Positions 12,270 to 23,430 are shown, counted from the first letter of the stretch. The stretch is 64,000 nt of DNA from Heliocidaris erythrogramma (GCA_025617745.1 CM046855.1:16833880-16897879); one strand, 5' to 3'. Numbers and translations are program-made. The notes: generated from the sequence alone by a model not told the origin.

Positions 12270-13160
12270 GAATAAATCATATAAATATAACAATAAATAT
12301 TTCTAAAGCTATAGTTTATAGATACATACATTCTAAACTTAATTTTCCTCCCTTTCATACTTACGGAACAATATCAGTCAATATTACACATGAATAAGCT
12401 AGCAATTCATATTTTCCATTTTCATATATTTAATTTCCAGATTCTTCATCTTCAGAATCAAATACAGATCAACGAAATGCCTTTGTATTACGTTCTGTGT
12501 CATATGTCGTATGAATTATACTGTTTCGGGTTAACAGAAATATAGTTTGAAATTCACAGACAGATGATGTCAAAAAACAAAATCCTTGACAATCGTCCAA
12601 ATGATAACAGACACTCATCTCTGCAGACGATGCCTCTTATCTCGGAAAAGTTTACTAATGGATGCTTAGTCACAGTTCTATTGTATAGGTTTTGTTATTC
12701 TTAGCTCTATACAGGACTGGTACATTTAAATGGCTATACCATGAGCCAGACGCCGCGCGTAAATTCGATGCTTCTCCCGCTATTCCCGCCTTTTCTTCTC
12801 TCTGATTCACTTTTGCCGGTTGGTTGGCTTCATATGGGCAATTTCAAAACAGAAGTGGTTTTGAAAAAGGTATATTTATTTGTGATATTTTGCAGGAAGT
12901 AAAATGATAAATGCTAAATATGGATGCCATTTGAGGTGTTTTTGATGTAGGTTATGGAGTTTCTGTCCTAAAAACTTTAAGTTTATACCACATTTAAAAA
13001 GAGTTAATGGATTGGGACAAAAAGCAATCCTAGATCTCAGTCGTGATAATCCAAACATGAATATTTTTTGGTGTATAATTCTGAAAGTTTTCTCTTAGGT
13101 GTAGCATAATATTTCTGTGAACATTATTGTAATTGTCATTTAAAGTGTCATTAATATAAA
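12270..13160. other. AT-rich spacer with one small CpG-richer stretch
   Basis: Around 12745-12790 the sequence has several CpGs (GACGCCGCGCG, TCCCGC) between AT-rich flanks. Otherwise nothing is seen. Confidence 0.4.
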
Positions 13161-13165
13161 CGCAT

Positions 13166-13230
13166 GTTATTATTATTAAAGCGCACAAGGACTCTTTATA
13201 TATTAGTATTATGTGCTATATGGAAAGATC

Positions 13231-13261
<31 letters not shown>

Positions 13262-13262
13262 A
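13166..13262. repeat. (TTA)n microsatellite with adjoining imperfect hairpin
   Basis: A short TTATTATTA stretch precedes GCGCACA (13181-13187); about 25 bases later TGTGCTATA (from 13212) can pair with it, and (TTA)n at about 13230-13260 follows. The arrangement resembles degraded dispersed repeats with a GC-rich inverted pair beside a TTA tail, seen in many animal genomes. Family membership is inference. Confidence 0.5.
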
Positions 13263-13269
13263 TTTAACC

Positions 13270-13830
13270 TAAAAAATAAGGTTAGACAGATTTAGAAAGA
13301 AAATATTAATATGTTTTGCATATAACTTTAATGAAGCATTATGTTATTTTCGGAGGATTTTAGAAGGCAATTTGTATTAAAGAATTTCCGTTTATTTAGA
13401 TAGCCTAAAGAATGGGATGTGATAAGGGGGAAAATTATTCAAATTAAAAAGTTTAGTTTAAAAGTGAACTAAAAAACAATTTGGTTTTCATATGATTCTT
13501 CTTTTATTAACACGATTGGCATTGTCAGTATTATAAGTTAATCTTGAATGATCAGTAGTGAAAATTCAATTTGTTAAAATTACTTCAATTTAATGCAATT
13601 CAGGACATTAACATGAGTGTTATAACAAAAATGGGACTAAACAATGAATAATCCATATAGAACAGACAATGGAAAGCGATATATGACATTGATAATTCAC
13701 TTTTTTGTTACAAGTGGTATATTCTTATAATAAATCTACCTATTATTTTAACGAATTTTAGACATTCACCATTGACGGATTATTCTTTTAAGGACAGTTC
13801 TAAATTATTTCATGATCCATTGAACATGTT
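13270..13830. other. AT-rich spacer, no gene seen
   Basis: No supported feature. Confidence 0.45.
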
Positions 13831-13837
13831 AAGAAAG

Positions 13838-14000
13838 TCTCTTTCTTCTAAGTTTATTTTCCTTTTCCGTTTTCTACTTTTCTTTTTTCAGGAGAGTTCA
13901 CACCTCTTTAGATTCTCTCTTCTTCATTCACTCTTTTATCTAATCTACTCTCTTTCTTTCTCTTTCTAGCTCTTTCAGCCCATCCTTCTCTCATTCTTTC
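13838..14000. repeat. Polypyrimidine-rich stretch
   Basis: C+T-rich DNA on the plus strand with CTTTCTCTTTCTAG-like units. The 65-codon frame here is Ser/Phe/Leu-rich and repeat derived. Confidence 0.7.
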
Positions 14001-14151
14001 GCTAACCTTGAAAGTTAGAAACCTGAGAAGTGAGGTTGATTAAAACTAGTGAGTCAAGGTGAACGAAATACACGCCGTCTGTTCGGATTTTCTTACCTCT
14101 ACTAAATCCTTCATTATTGTCTGCGACTCAAATTGTAAAAATGTATATAAA

Positions 14152-14165
14152 GGGGGGGGGGGGGG
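14152..14165. repeat. G14 homopolymer
   Basis: An uninterrupted run of 14 G on the plus strand lies just upstream of the CpG-rich patch at 14250-14420. Confidence 0.9.
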
Positions 14166-14249
14166 AATACGCCAAGTGATATTCAAGCCAAAACTTTTTT
14201 CTTTTTTGTTCGCCAAGACGGGGAGGGAATTTTTTTAATCCGTCTGGTT

Positions 14250-14420
14250 TGGAGCTTCGCGCCTTGGCCAGTCGGCTTGGGATTTGTGAGATGGTGTGGA
14301 ACCGCTGATCGTCCGCGCATAGAGCACGCACGGTCTTTTATGCCGAGGCTTGACTCCATGTTCGGCGAAATCCCGAGGTGGTTGCCGCGGGTTTCGACGC
14401 CACTCAACCCCTCTTGTAAG
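14250..14420. promoter_or_regulatory. CpG-rich patch, candidate regulatory element
   Basis: About 17 CpG dinucleotides were counted by eye in roughly 170 bp, against an AT-rich, CpG-poor background. Clusters occur at TTCGCGCC, TCGTCCGCGC, CACGCACGG, TTCGGCGAA and GCCGCGGGTTTCGACGCC. Minus-strand frames run through it, but CpG-rich DNA has few stops and no domain is recognised. It may be a promoter, enhancer or other conserved element. No TATA box or splice structure is assignable. Confidence 0.4.
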
Positions 14421-14429
14421 ATCTAGTAC

Positions 14430-15020
14430 GCGACAAAAAAGGGAAATGGGAGAAGGATGACGGGGAAGAACTAAAACAGGAGAGCAGAATGATAGATACT
14501 TAAATGAAGGTGGAAGTAATAATAAAGAGAGAGAGAGAGAGAGAGAGCAATGAGTGAAAGATCCGCCAGGGAAGAGAGACAAGGAGAAAAAGGATGACCA
14601 ATATGACGTGCTCAAGGAAGGAATAACTGATGAAGCATAGAGAGGAAAAGGAATGACATTTTGGATCGTGAAAAACATACGAAAAGGTAAAGAGGGAGAA
14701 GAAAGGAAAGGATAGAGAAGAGAGACAGATATGTTAAAACAAACTTAGAGGAGGAAACAGATGACAATGAAGGGGAAAGAGGGAGAGACGAGAAAGAGAG
14801 GGAGAGATGGGATATCGGTGAGGGAATAACAGAAGACAACTAAAGAGAGAGAGAGAGGGAGGAGAGAGAAAGAAAAACAGAGAAAGGAAAGAGAGAGAGT
14901 TAGAGAAGGAAGAGAGCTAGAATGAAAGTGTTTGTGAGATGGAGAGGAAGAACACGATAATCACAAGGAGAGGAGAGGACAAGGGAATAAAGTGAGAAAG
15001 TGGAAATGGAGGGGGGGGGG
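14430..15020. repeat. Polypurine tract, about 590 bp
   Basis: The plus strand is overwhelmingly A+G, with (GA)n at about 14526-14547, many GAGAGA and GGAAA units and a terminal G10 run at 15011-15020. It mirrors the polypyrimidine tract at the start of the window. The overlapping minus-strand frames (up to 147 codons) are Ser/Leu/Pro-rich translations of the repeat and are not genes. Confidence 0.9.
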
Positions 15021-15024
15021 TAGT

Positions 15025-15200
15025 TGTTCACCTTGGCAATCAAACTCCAAGGTCGTTCGATTGGGGCCAAGGGGACGACGAATGAGAGCTTGAACAAACA
15101 TGGCGGACGTAGGGTAAGAAACCCCAAGGTCGGGCCTACATGATCGACACTAGGGGCTGAGGGCTTAGAAGCACACAGCATCATGGGTACACAACACCTT
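15025..15200. other. GC-richer patch with ATGGCGG
   Basis: A balanced-composition segment contains CCAAGG three times (within CTCCAAGGTCGTTCG, GGGGCCAAGGGGACG and CCCCAAGGTCGGG) and AACATGGCGGACG. It stands out from the purine tract before it and the AT-rich DNA after it. ATGGCGG matches a YY1-type core. A regulatory role is inference. Confidence 0.3.
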
Positions 15201-15329
15201 CTCCCAACAGAAACCCACTCAATAGAAACACGCAATCAATTCCTTTCGTCACACGATCACATTTCAAAACCATTTCCAGGTTTTCTTCTCCTAGAGTTGG
15301 CGCTTTATTTTCTAGCTTGCCATCGCATT

Positions 15330-15395
15330 TCCCTCCCCCACCTCTCTCTGTCTCCATCTCTCCATCTCTCCCACTTCATCCCATCTTTAGCTATA
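15330..15395. repeat. Pyrimidine-rich CTCT/CATCTC stretch
   Basis: Short CT- and CATCTC-rich low-complexity segment. Confidence 0.6.
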
Positions 15396-15660
15396 TCCAC
15401 ACAGCTTTCTACCTTGCATGTGTCAATCATCAGATTGACAGCTCTCTGTGTATGAATTCACGTCATCTTTGTGAATATTCATAAAGGTCGTGTTTCCGCA
15501 GAGGTTGTCGTAGCACCGGAAGTATAGAGAGGTCGTAACATTATGACGTTATCTGTTCTTTTGATTGCAGACAGAGTTTTGTAAATTGTTGTTCAGATTT
15601 GGTTAATTTACTATGAAGTCAATGTCTTAAAATACGTGTTTTGGTGGCATTCATTTATCG

Positions 15661-15689
15661 CAAATTTGAAAATTTGAAAATTTGAAAAT
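15661..15689. repeat. 8 bp tandem repeat, ATTTGAAA x3
   Basis: Three consecutive perfect copies of ATTTGAAA followed by a partial copy. Confidence 0.85.
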
Positions 15690-15699
15690 GTATAAAAGC

Positions 15700-18110
15700 T
15701 TTGAAATGGTGGTATAGAACTCATGTCTCAAAAGGTCCTATGTAGCACACCCAGCCTTTATTTCTAAAGCTATTGTAATTTTCTTTTTAAAGATGATAAT
15801 ATGATTTTAATCTTCACTATCTGGCATTCAATTTTGTGTATCGTATTATCACGATTTATGTTTTTGCAAAAGAATAATCATTATATATATATAATCATCT
15901 TTAAAAAGAATAATCATTATCTTATTCAATTATTATGCACCAATGGTATAAATATAGTTATGAAATTTGAATGGTTAATGCGTATATAAATTATGAAAAG
16001 TTGCTACTGCCGCAAAAGTCTTTTCGCCGCCTAAATACCTCTTTTCTTAGACAGATATACGGCATAAAAGCATTTACAAATCTTAAGATTTTGAGTGAAG
16101 AAAATCTAAAAAAATATATTTTGAAAGGTAAATATATATCAGGGAGAGGACGTGCATTCGCCGTTTGAAACCATTTTTCATTTAAAAATAGAATTATGGT
16201 TTCTAAAATGAGAAATAGTTCTTCATCTCAAGTAGATATATTTCAGCTGTTTTCCAAAATGTTAGTGTAAGTTTAACATTCATATACTATTATTATATCC
16301 AATAAAATGTATTTTAAAGTAATACTATATAGGGTAGCTTTAAAAGAGTTCCAGTATCATTCCTTCAACTCTTTGACGCATTAATTTTCATGTTGACGAA
16401 GGTGAGAAAGTTTAACAAAAAGGAGAGATCCAAAACAAGCTTCATTGGTATCTTTCATGTTGAAATAGACAGAAATTTCAAAAGGACGTTATCCATATAA
16501 TTTCATTGTCATGCCGTTGCAGAATTTGAAAACCAACATGCATGCATTAAATAAGACTACTTTAAAAAAGGACATAATTTTGAAATAATCAAATACATCA
16601 AGAAATTGAGTTGGTAAAATATTTTTTTTACAACGCTGATACAATTTTAGTGTTTAAAAAGCAAGATCATATTACCTTTGAATTAATTTCATTTAATTTT
16701 CACGTTTATTTCGCAAACTGTAATAAAACATTTCCTAGAACTCGACATGAATTTGATAATAATTTGGCCATGTATAAAACCAACAACAGAGAGATGAAAA
16801 TGAAATGCGAGTGAAATTCCAGGAAAATATGAAGTGCAAATTTTAAATATGCATATATTTTTTTGGAATTTAGATTCATCTGAATTGAATTGAATGTTCC
16901 AGTAAGATGAACAGCAAGGATATAACCCTCTTTCTTATTTTCTTCCCGTATAACGCGACGTTCAAGTTGTGATCCACGGCGTACTTGTATCTCAGTCAAT
17001 GACCTTCAGAGGTCTCAGTTTGGTGATATTCACCCTTTTTTATGAGTTTTCGTTTGAATCAATTCTTCTGCTACCAACTAATAATTCTTGCCAACATCTG
17101 CACACCAAAGAATATAAAAACAACACGACAACCTGATAAGTTTGCAATTGGCCTCTAATGGTGCATTCCTATATACGGTGCCACCGTGTTTTTAGAAAGT
17201 ATATGACACAAAATTAATGTCCTTTATCAGCACAGTATAAATCAAAATTGACGAAAGGCATATCTCATACTTTATGAATTCCAAGAAGAGTCACTTAAGA
17301 CATTGGTAAGTCTTGGCGGCATTCAAGCATAGCGTACAGTTTATGATTGCGTGTTCGGAACGTCTGCTTCAGATCGCAATACTACTGAAGAATGCTAGAT
17401 CAGTTAGCAAAGTATCTTATACTGGCTCGAGCTGTTGTCCAAAATCATTATGATGTTTGCAAAAATCTTGGTCCTGCTATTTACTTCCAAAACAAGTGAC
17501 AGGCATAATTATCTGTCTTCAAATTGACTAACAGCGCCTGAATGTGTTTGCAAGTCCAACGCGTAACGGACATGGTATATTTGCCGTCAGCCTATTGACA
17601 AAGTATACAGTTAAGCAGGCCTTCCAATGCTTAGCCGTTTGGAAAAGTAGGTTCTACATGAATAATCAAATGAAAATATTAGTTTTCAGTTTATATCCAT
17701 GATATGAGGTTACTTTGCGTCGTGTAGTAGTCACGGTCAACACGCTAATGAGCTTTTGATAGTGAAAGATTCATCATACGAAAGAAAGAGAATGAAATGT
17801 CTACTGGGCCAAGTCGGGAAAGATCGATCTAGCATAATGGCATTGCTGTATGGTCAGTGGCATTGTTGTATGTCACATTGGGACGTAATTACTCGTACAT
17901 CTAATTCTGTTGTGTTTACAAGTACCTTTTTAAAACTGTACACAGTGTATTTACTATACATGTACTATTTTTCGATAGATAATAGAAATGAACATTAATC
18001 AATGAACGATAAACAGGACAAAAAAATAGTTGGAGAATTTTATCTTTTTGCTTCGTGAATATGTATATATTTATTGTTAATTTGATATATAATATTTCGA
18101 AGAGATTTGC
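15700..18110. other. AT-rich spacer, no gene supported
   Basis: A short direct repeat AAAGAATAATCATTAT occurs at about 15867 and 15904. Frames up to 97 codons (16706-16999 minus) have no recognisable domain. No RNA gene is seen. Confidence 0.45.
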
Positions 18111-18116
18111 AGTCTT

Positions 18117-18156
18117 AAAAAAAAAACAAAAAAAACAAACAAACAAACAAACAAGC
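18117..18156. repeat. A-rich run with (CAAA)n
   Basis: Poly-A interrupted by C is followed by about five CAAA units. It could be a retroposon tail, but no body was recognised upstream. Confidence 0.8.
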
Positions 18157-18159
18157 AAC

Positions 18160-19610
18160 AACTTTGTCATGGTCATGGGCACACGGGGACGATAACCCGT
18201 CAGGAGGCTGTCGTCTATAATTTAAGAATAGCATTTAAATTTTTCATTCACATTTGTTTTGCTCGTCAGCGATTGCTATCGCTTTTTTGAGAGACGGGGG
18301 TAAATTATCACCTAAAATTATAAGTAAAAATATAGTACATTGTAAATTTATTTTGTAATGTAGTGACTGTTTGGCGCCATATAACGACTTACTTTTTTTA
18401 GGAAACGTTTTTCCAATTTAATTCTGACCGCCACAAGGCTACATATAATTATCAATATGACTATACACGTTATCTGATTTTTTGGCACCAAAATAAGAAG
18501 ATGAAATTGTCGAATAATTTGAACTGAAGACATTGTGAACTACTGACATCTAATACCTTTTGGTCAGTCGTTGCAATATCTTCGTCTGGACTCAAAGAAA
18601 TGGCGCCTTTTTGAAGTCATGGTACATGCATGAGTGACAGATGTATGGTGGCCTCAAAGAGGCACGAAGAAAAGTAATGCGACACTTTACCGACGCGGTC
18701 AGTCATATTGTACTGCTCTTGGTCGCCATTCTACAGTTAGAGAGAAAGAAAGAAAGAAAAAGGGAAGAGAAACAGAGAATGATAAAGTAAAAGTAAAGCA
18801 CCGGTGTTCCTTAATTATGGTAGATCTCTGAATTCATTTGGATTTCTCGTGCAGAGGTGATAGACAGATAATTGTGCCTCTAATTGCCGTGTCAAAAGTA
18901 GAGCTCTAAAGTGTTGAACGGTACGTGACAGGGACTCAGTGTTGTGCCTTTTCAAACGGAAAGGTCATCTCAGGAACACAATTTCAGCGATAGTCAATTA
19001 CACCGCGCTACCCCGTGTAAGTTATTTAAGAGGGACAGGGTCTAACTCGCCGCCATTTGCCAACGCCTCGCATTTTTTCCTCCTTCATTCCGCGTAGCAC
19101 CATTTTAGTCCTGCTCTTTGTATCTCGCCATCTTGCAGTATTTGCTCACTTTATTTGTCGTCTTTTGACTGAAATGGAATTACAAGATGGGACTGAAATC
19201 TCATTTCCTCATCTCAATCTAAGAAATGTCCAATTCGACGGCGGTCTAAAACGAAATAAAGTGACATGAGGGTGGATAGGGTGATGAAAGGAGAATTCAG
19301 AGACGGATCGGCGACGAAAATGTAAGAAAGGATAACGAGGAAGAAAGTAAGAACGAGTCATATGCTAACCGCTTCAAAATGAAAGTCTCAACTTCACCGA
19401 AAAATGCATAAAAGTTTGAAATGATTTATTAAAAATGAATAAAAAATGAAGTATATGAGCTGACTTGTTATTTTATATTGGTTTCGATAATGTAATTGTG
19501 CTCATTTTTTTTTAAAGAAACTGATTTCATTTAGGCCAACTTATTATCCAAACCGTTCAAATTATGGCTCAGTGTAGGCGACATCAAAACCGTAGGCCTG
19601 CTCATTGAGG
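18160..19610. other. Unique DNA with short (GAAA)n, no gene supported
   Basis: A short (GAAA)n run lies near 18740-18762. The segment 18940-19130 is GC-richer and carries GCCGCCAT (near 19050), the complement of ATGGCGGC. No exon could be assigned. Confidence 0.4.
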
Positions 19611-19616
19611 AATATA

Positions 19617-19829
19617 CAGCCCTGGAAAAAAATAATTAGACCAAGCTTCTGTAATAAGGGTACTATAATATGCATACAAAATTATAAACCTGATTTGTCT
19701 TTGTATTTCATTGAATGAATAACAAATTCCAGCAATTGTACCTTGCTTTTATGATATTTTATTTCATTCTTACCACAAAAATAACACTATCAGTAACCAT
19801 TCTTGGTCTAATAATTTTTTCCATGGCTG
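19617..19829. mobile_element. Tc1/mariner-like MITE, 213 bp
   Basis: The left end reads TA then CAGCCCTGGAAAAAAATAAT, continuing to TTAGACCA. The right end is its near-complement, TGGTCTAATAATTTTTTCC followed by ATGGCTG and TA. The terminal inverted repeats are about 27-29 bp with only a few differences, and the TA on both sides fits the 2 bp target duplication of the Tc1/mariner superfamily. The interior is AT-rich and carries no transposase, so the element is non-autonomous. Terminal similarity to Tc1-type ends is from memory and was not searched. Confidence 0.85.
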
Positions 19830-20032
19830 TATGTAATATGATTCACGCCCCTTTCTGCCCTTTTAATTATAAATAAATAATCATAGTTTTATTACTTTTT
19901 GGTATTTTGGCCAAGATCAGGTGTAGTGACTGTGTTTTCTAAACTGTTGGTTTTGGTTTTTATACTTATTTCTGTATTTTCTATCGCTTTGAGAAAAAAG
20001 AGGAAAAAAATGGTATATGTTCAATCACTAAC

Positions 20033-20310
20033 CAGTGGCGGATCCAGGGGGGGGGGGGCACGTGTCCCCCGACCAATTTTTAATTTTGTTTGCTTGACAG
20101 GGAATTATGGAGGGAAACTGGACCCCCATAACCCCCCCCCCCCCCACTGACCGAATTTTGAAGGTCTGGCGAAAAAAAATTGTTGATACCCCCCCCCCCC
20201 CCCCCCCCCCTGAGCGAATTTTCGAGAAGCTGGCGAGACCAAAGAAATACGGGTCTACCTTTTCCAAAAGTTGACAAACCTTCATTTGTGTGCCCCCCCC
20301 TTCAATAAAA
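20033..20310. mobile_element. Dispersed repeat with CAGTGGCGGATCCAGG head and long G/C runs
   Basis: CAGTGGCGGATCCAGG at 20033 runs into a G12 run (20047-20058), and later C14 (20132-20145), C22 (20189-20210) and C8 runs occur. The head resembles hAT-type terminal repeats of the CAGNGGCGGATCCAG kind (established for several animal hAT families; assignment here is inference). Variants of the head occur at 35215 and, inverted, near 41065. The matching right end was not identified. Overlapping minus frames are Gly-rich translations of the G runs. Confidence 0.55.
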
Positions 20311-20319
20311 TCCTCTGTA

Positions 20320-21195
20320 GAAGGGCTCTAACAACAATCGAGCTATATCAAATTCTTATCGTCTCAAAAGTGATCTGAGATTCGATGCGTACCCAACATA
20401 AGATCCTTGCTTCGCGAGATTCTCCATGTATTTATGATATAAAAATGCCTTTGAATTATGCTCGTGATACTCAGCATACATCATGTTAATATTTTGTAAA
20501 TTGTAAAAAAAAAAGAAATTACGGGAAAATCATGAATATTATTTGCATTAAAAAAATAAAAGAATATATAATATCGTATATGTATATATATTTTTAACAG
20601 TGACAACCGTATGAGTCAGACATCAAACTGTAAAACCTTTCTCTTTCTAAAAGTTTGAAATCCGACTTTGCACTATTATAATTTTATGATTGCAGAGTCA
20701 AGTCAATTGAAATGATTTGCTTATACTCGCTCATTAAAATAGTCTATGAGTTTTCAATAGATACTCTCTTATAAAACGGTTCTAAAATCATAAAACGAAA
20801 TTAAAGGACAATCGTCATGCATTGAATCAGGTATACAGCATTCCCCGGCGTATGGCACTAGCACTACAACGGAATAAAGATATGAACGATTGTTTTGGTA
20901 TATCCAATACAGATGTTATGACAATATGAAAAGTAGTTTCTCTCAATATTTTCTATTTTTGGTTCGCCAAAAATGATATTCACATACATCATAGTCATTA
21001 ACAATTTCATTTTCGAATGTTGAATATAGAACTGCTCAGAAAACTGGAAAATATTGATAACTCTTTGTTGTGTATATACAAATGAATGATGACAATAACA
21101 TTTAGTGGTCACATTTTCATCAAGTTTAGGATAAATTTTGGGGATAAATTTATATAATTCTTACACGTTTTAAGCAGTATATCTAATGGTCACAC
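20320..21195. other. AT-rich spacer, no gene seen
   Basis: AT-rich with a TATATGTATATATA stretch near 20577-20592. No supported gene. Confidence 0.45.
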
Positions 21196-21200
21196 AAACA

Positions 21201-21273
21201 TTCTTCATTCTTCATTTTATACTGCATGGCCTTTTTAGTTATACAAAACTGCTTTCCAAAGGCGCCATGCAGT
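21201..21273 (-). other. LINE 3' stem-loop and terminal short repeats
   Basis: ACTGCATGGC (21221-21230) pairs perfectly with GCCATGCAGT (21264-21273); adjoining CTTT and AAAG extend the stem with a two-base bulge. On the minus strand the hairpin is followed immediately by ATAAAATGAAGAATGAAGAA and then flanking DNA. In related L2/CR1-group elements such as eel UnaL2, a 3' stem-loop plus short terminal repeats is recognised by the reverse transcriptase during target-primed reverse transcription. This match in position and form supports the element's 3' end at about 21200. Confidence 0.75.
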
Positions 21274-21779
21274 TTAAAAAATAATTCTACATGAAAATAC
21301 AGAATACATAACAATTAGGTAACATGGTAAAATACAAAAATGGAGAGTGAATTAATGGTATTGTAAAATGTACATATTTGAATAGAAATGTTATAATACC
21401 ATTGAGTCAAGATTTAAAGCTTTGCATAGTTTTTAAAAACTTATAAAGGGTTGTACACGTCTGAGCATTGCAGGGAAACAAACTGGCTGCAACATATGGA
21501 AAGAATTTCTTTTATATTCTGTCCTTGGGCGGGGAAGATTGAGGGTGCATTTTAAAGAATAACGAGTCCTATAATTTACAATTCGTTTGCATAGCAATAA
21601 TTCTAGATAAGAGGGTATTAGATTATTCTATAAATTAAAAGCAAGAATACAATATTGATATTTTATACGCTGCTCTACTGATTGCCATTTCAGCGTAAGT
21701 AACAAGGAACGCTGAGATGTATGATCATCCTTATTCAAAATCATTCTAGCAAATTTATTCTGGAGTTTTTGTAATCCTA

Positions 21780-22010
21780 TCCCTATGGATGTCTGCACAA
21801 CTTACCCAAGATGTACTACAATAATCAGTATAAGGTAAAATCTTAGCAAAATACATGATTCTTCAATATTTTGAATGAAAGCAATTGTTTTATCCTCCAT
21901 ATACAACCTATCGCCCGAGAGATTTTACCAACAATAGTAGAAACATGTTCACTCCAAGTCATATCGGAGTCAAGTATAACACCCAAGTATTTGAATTTCT
22001 TTACATTTTA
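21780..22010 (-). pseudogene. Reverse transcriptase C-terminal fragment
   Basis: The minus strand encodes KYLGVILDSDMTW, then WSEHVSTIVGKISRAIGC, and after a short disruption PYTDYCSTSW (about 21803-21835). This order of K-LGV-D--W-H, a basic helix and P-DYC--W is typical of the region after the palm in CR1/L2/Jockey-type polyproteins. Several stops follow towards 21440, where weaker C-terminal similarity fades into the 3' UTR. Confidence 0.85.
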
Positions 22011-22151
22011 TAAAGGTAAGTTTCTGAATTTTATTAACAAAACATAATCTCTCAATATTTTCTTATGACCAAATGCCATGACTTTCGTCTTTTATGGGTG
22101 TAAATGCATATTATTCAGGTCTCACCAATTGCATATTATAACAAAATCATC

Positions 22152-22430
22152 TTACACGTTCTTCTGTACCTCCTTGATTGTTTTACCATGATTAAAAATA
22201 GCTGTATCATCAGCATAAAGAGACATTTTAGAATTGAAATGCAAATTTACATTACATATATCATTAATAAAAAGACAAAGAATATCAACGGTCCCAATAT
22301 AGATCCATGTGGGACTCCTGATCTGGTCTTCAAACATTTACTAGTGCAATCATTAACTGTTACAAATTGTCTCCTGTCTGTTAAATAGGATTCCATCCAA
22401 CAGTATTATTCCCTTTTATACTATAGTACA
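22152..22430 (-). pseudogene. Reverse transcriptase fragment, catalytic palm (YADD)
   Basis: One frame reads SYLTDRRQFV and then GVPHGSILGPL (22289-22318). A frameshift follows, and the next frame reads LFINDIC and MSLYADDTAIF (YADD encoded at about 22200-22217). These are the palm motifs of non-LTR reverse transcriptases, with the two aspartates of YADD being catalytic. The frame change between GPL and FINDI and nearby stops show the enzyme is not produced. It continues the fragment at 22623-22946. Confidence 0.9.
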
Positions 22431-22622
22431 TTAGCTATCCAATAATAAAATTGTGTGTAATAAAACCACCAAATTTACGTAGGTCTAAGAAAATACCCCA
22501 AATAATACATTTTTGGTCCATTTTATCACACAAATAATCTGTAATTTCAGTTAAACATGTAGCACTATATAGAAAAAGATGGTCGAAACCCTGATGGACA
22601 ATTTGCAAGGAGTTTGTTTAAT

Positions 22623-22946
22623 CTAAGTATTATAAAGTTGATAATGTTTTGCCCTTTCCAATATTTTGAACAAGGCAGGTAGCACAGAGATGGGTCTAAC
22701 ATTATCAATATCAAAATATCCTACCTTGTGTACTTGAGTACTTCGTGCTGTTTTAAAATCTTTTGGAATAATACATGTTTGTAAAGTCGCATTAAATAAA
22801 ATAGTCAATGGGGCACCCATATACCATGCAGTCAGTTTAAGAGGTTTAGGGTGTATACCGTCTACCCCCACTGCTTTTGAACAGTCAATACTTAACAGGG
22901 GTCTTTTTTTACAACTTATACGTAGTAGATCCACATGTAATTTCAC
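22623..22946 (-). pseudogene. Reverse transcriptase fragment, finger region
   Basis: About 107 codons remain open and include GVDGIHPKPLK followed by RPISVLPALFKILER. Both match conserved blocks near the N-terminus of the reverse transcriptase domain in CR1/Jockey-type LINEs, where an uncharged G-DGI-LK block precedes an RPIS-L-KI-E block. The frame closes before the catalytic palm. The sequence is part of the LINE at 21200-22960 and not a host gene. Its start codon is not meaningful because the upstream protein is missing. Confidence 0.85.
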
Positions 22947-22964
22947 AATAACAATAGCGAATAA

Positions 22965-23430
22965 GTCAGAAAATCATTTCTAATATTTGATAAAAATGGG
23001 CTTACACACTATATTAAAATGTTTCTTTGTCTAGTACTATTGGAATGAAGCATAGAACATATTGTGGTTATTAAGTTTTGTTCTTGAAATATTTCTTTTG
23101 GTTATATATAAGTGACAGACTATAAAGAGTGAAAATCGTTTTTCAGAGCCATCTTTGTAGATTTTTAAAAAATCTTTAAAGATATTTCTTGGTCTTTTAC
23201 ATCTGCATTTTTCTATTTTTCATTTGCAATGCTTTTCAGTCCTCGCACTAGTAATCATTATAACCATTTGCCATTTTTTTACGATATAATATTGATCAAC
23301 ATGGTAAGCTTTAAATAGTTTATTATTAGGCATATAAATATACTGTATAATATATAATTCTTTTAATGGCTCTTGTTCTCACCACCTTACACTACTTGTA
23401 CATAATCTAATAATTCATATTTAATGAAAG
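22965..23430. other. AT-rich DNA, possible decayed LINE upstream part
   Basis: Minus-strand reading beyond 22960 gives only fragments between stops; no endonuclease motif is visible. It may be decayed LINE or flanking DNA. Confidence 0.3.

Larger units (their letters stand above)
21200..22960 (-). mobile_element. 5'-truncated CR1/L2-type LINE
   Basis: This minus-strand element reads from about 22960 down to about 21200. It contains, in the order expected of a non-LTR retrotransposon, reverse transcriptase finger motifs, the palm with GVPHGSILGPL and YADD, the region around KYLGVILDSDMTW, a C-terminal segment with PYTDYCSTSW, and a 3' UTR. The 3' UTR carries a stem-loop (21221-21273) and ends in short AATGAAG-type repeats (about 21200-21214), a layout known for CR1/L2-group elements. 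No apurinic endonuclease domain is seen upstream, so the copy is 5' truncated, as is usual. Frameshifts and stops show it is dead. The family is assigned by motif; no database search was possible. Confidence 0.9.

Noticed and set aside
14235-14678. 147-codon minus-strand frame
   Set aside because: It is formed by the polypurine tract read in reverse (Ser/Leu/Pro) and by the CpG-rich patch, where stops are rare.
20028-20285. Gly-rich minus-strand frames
   Set aside because: Glycine runs are translations of poly-C/poly-G homopolymers in a dispersed repeat.
22104-22388. 94-codon plus-strand frame
   Set aside because: It lies antisense to the LINE reverse transcriptase and is a shadow of it.
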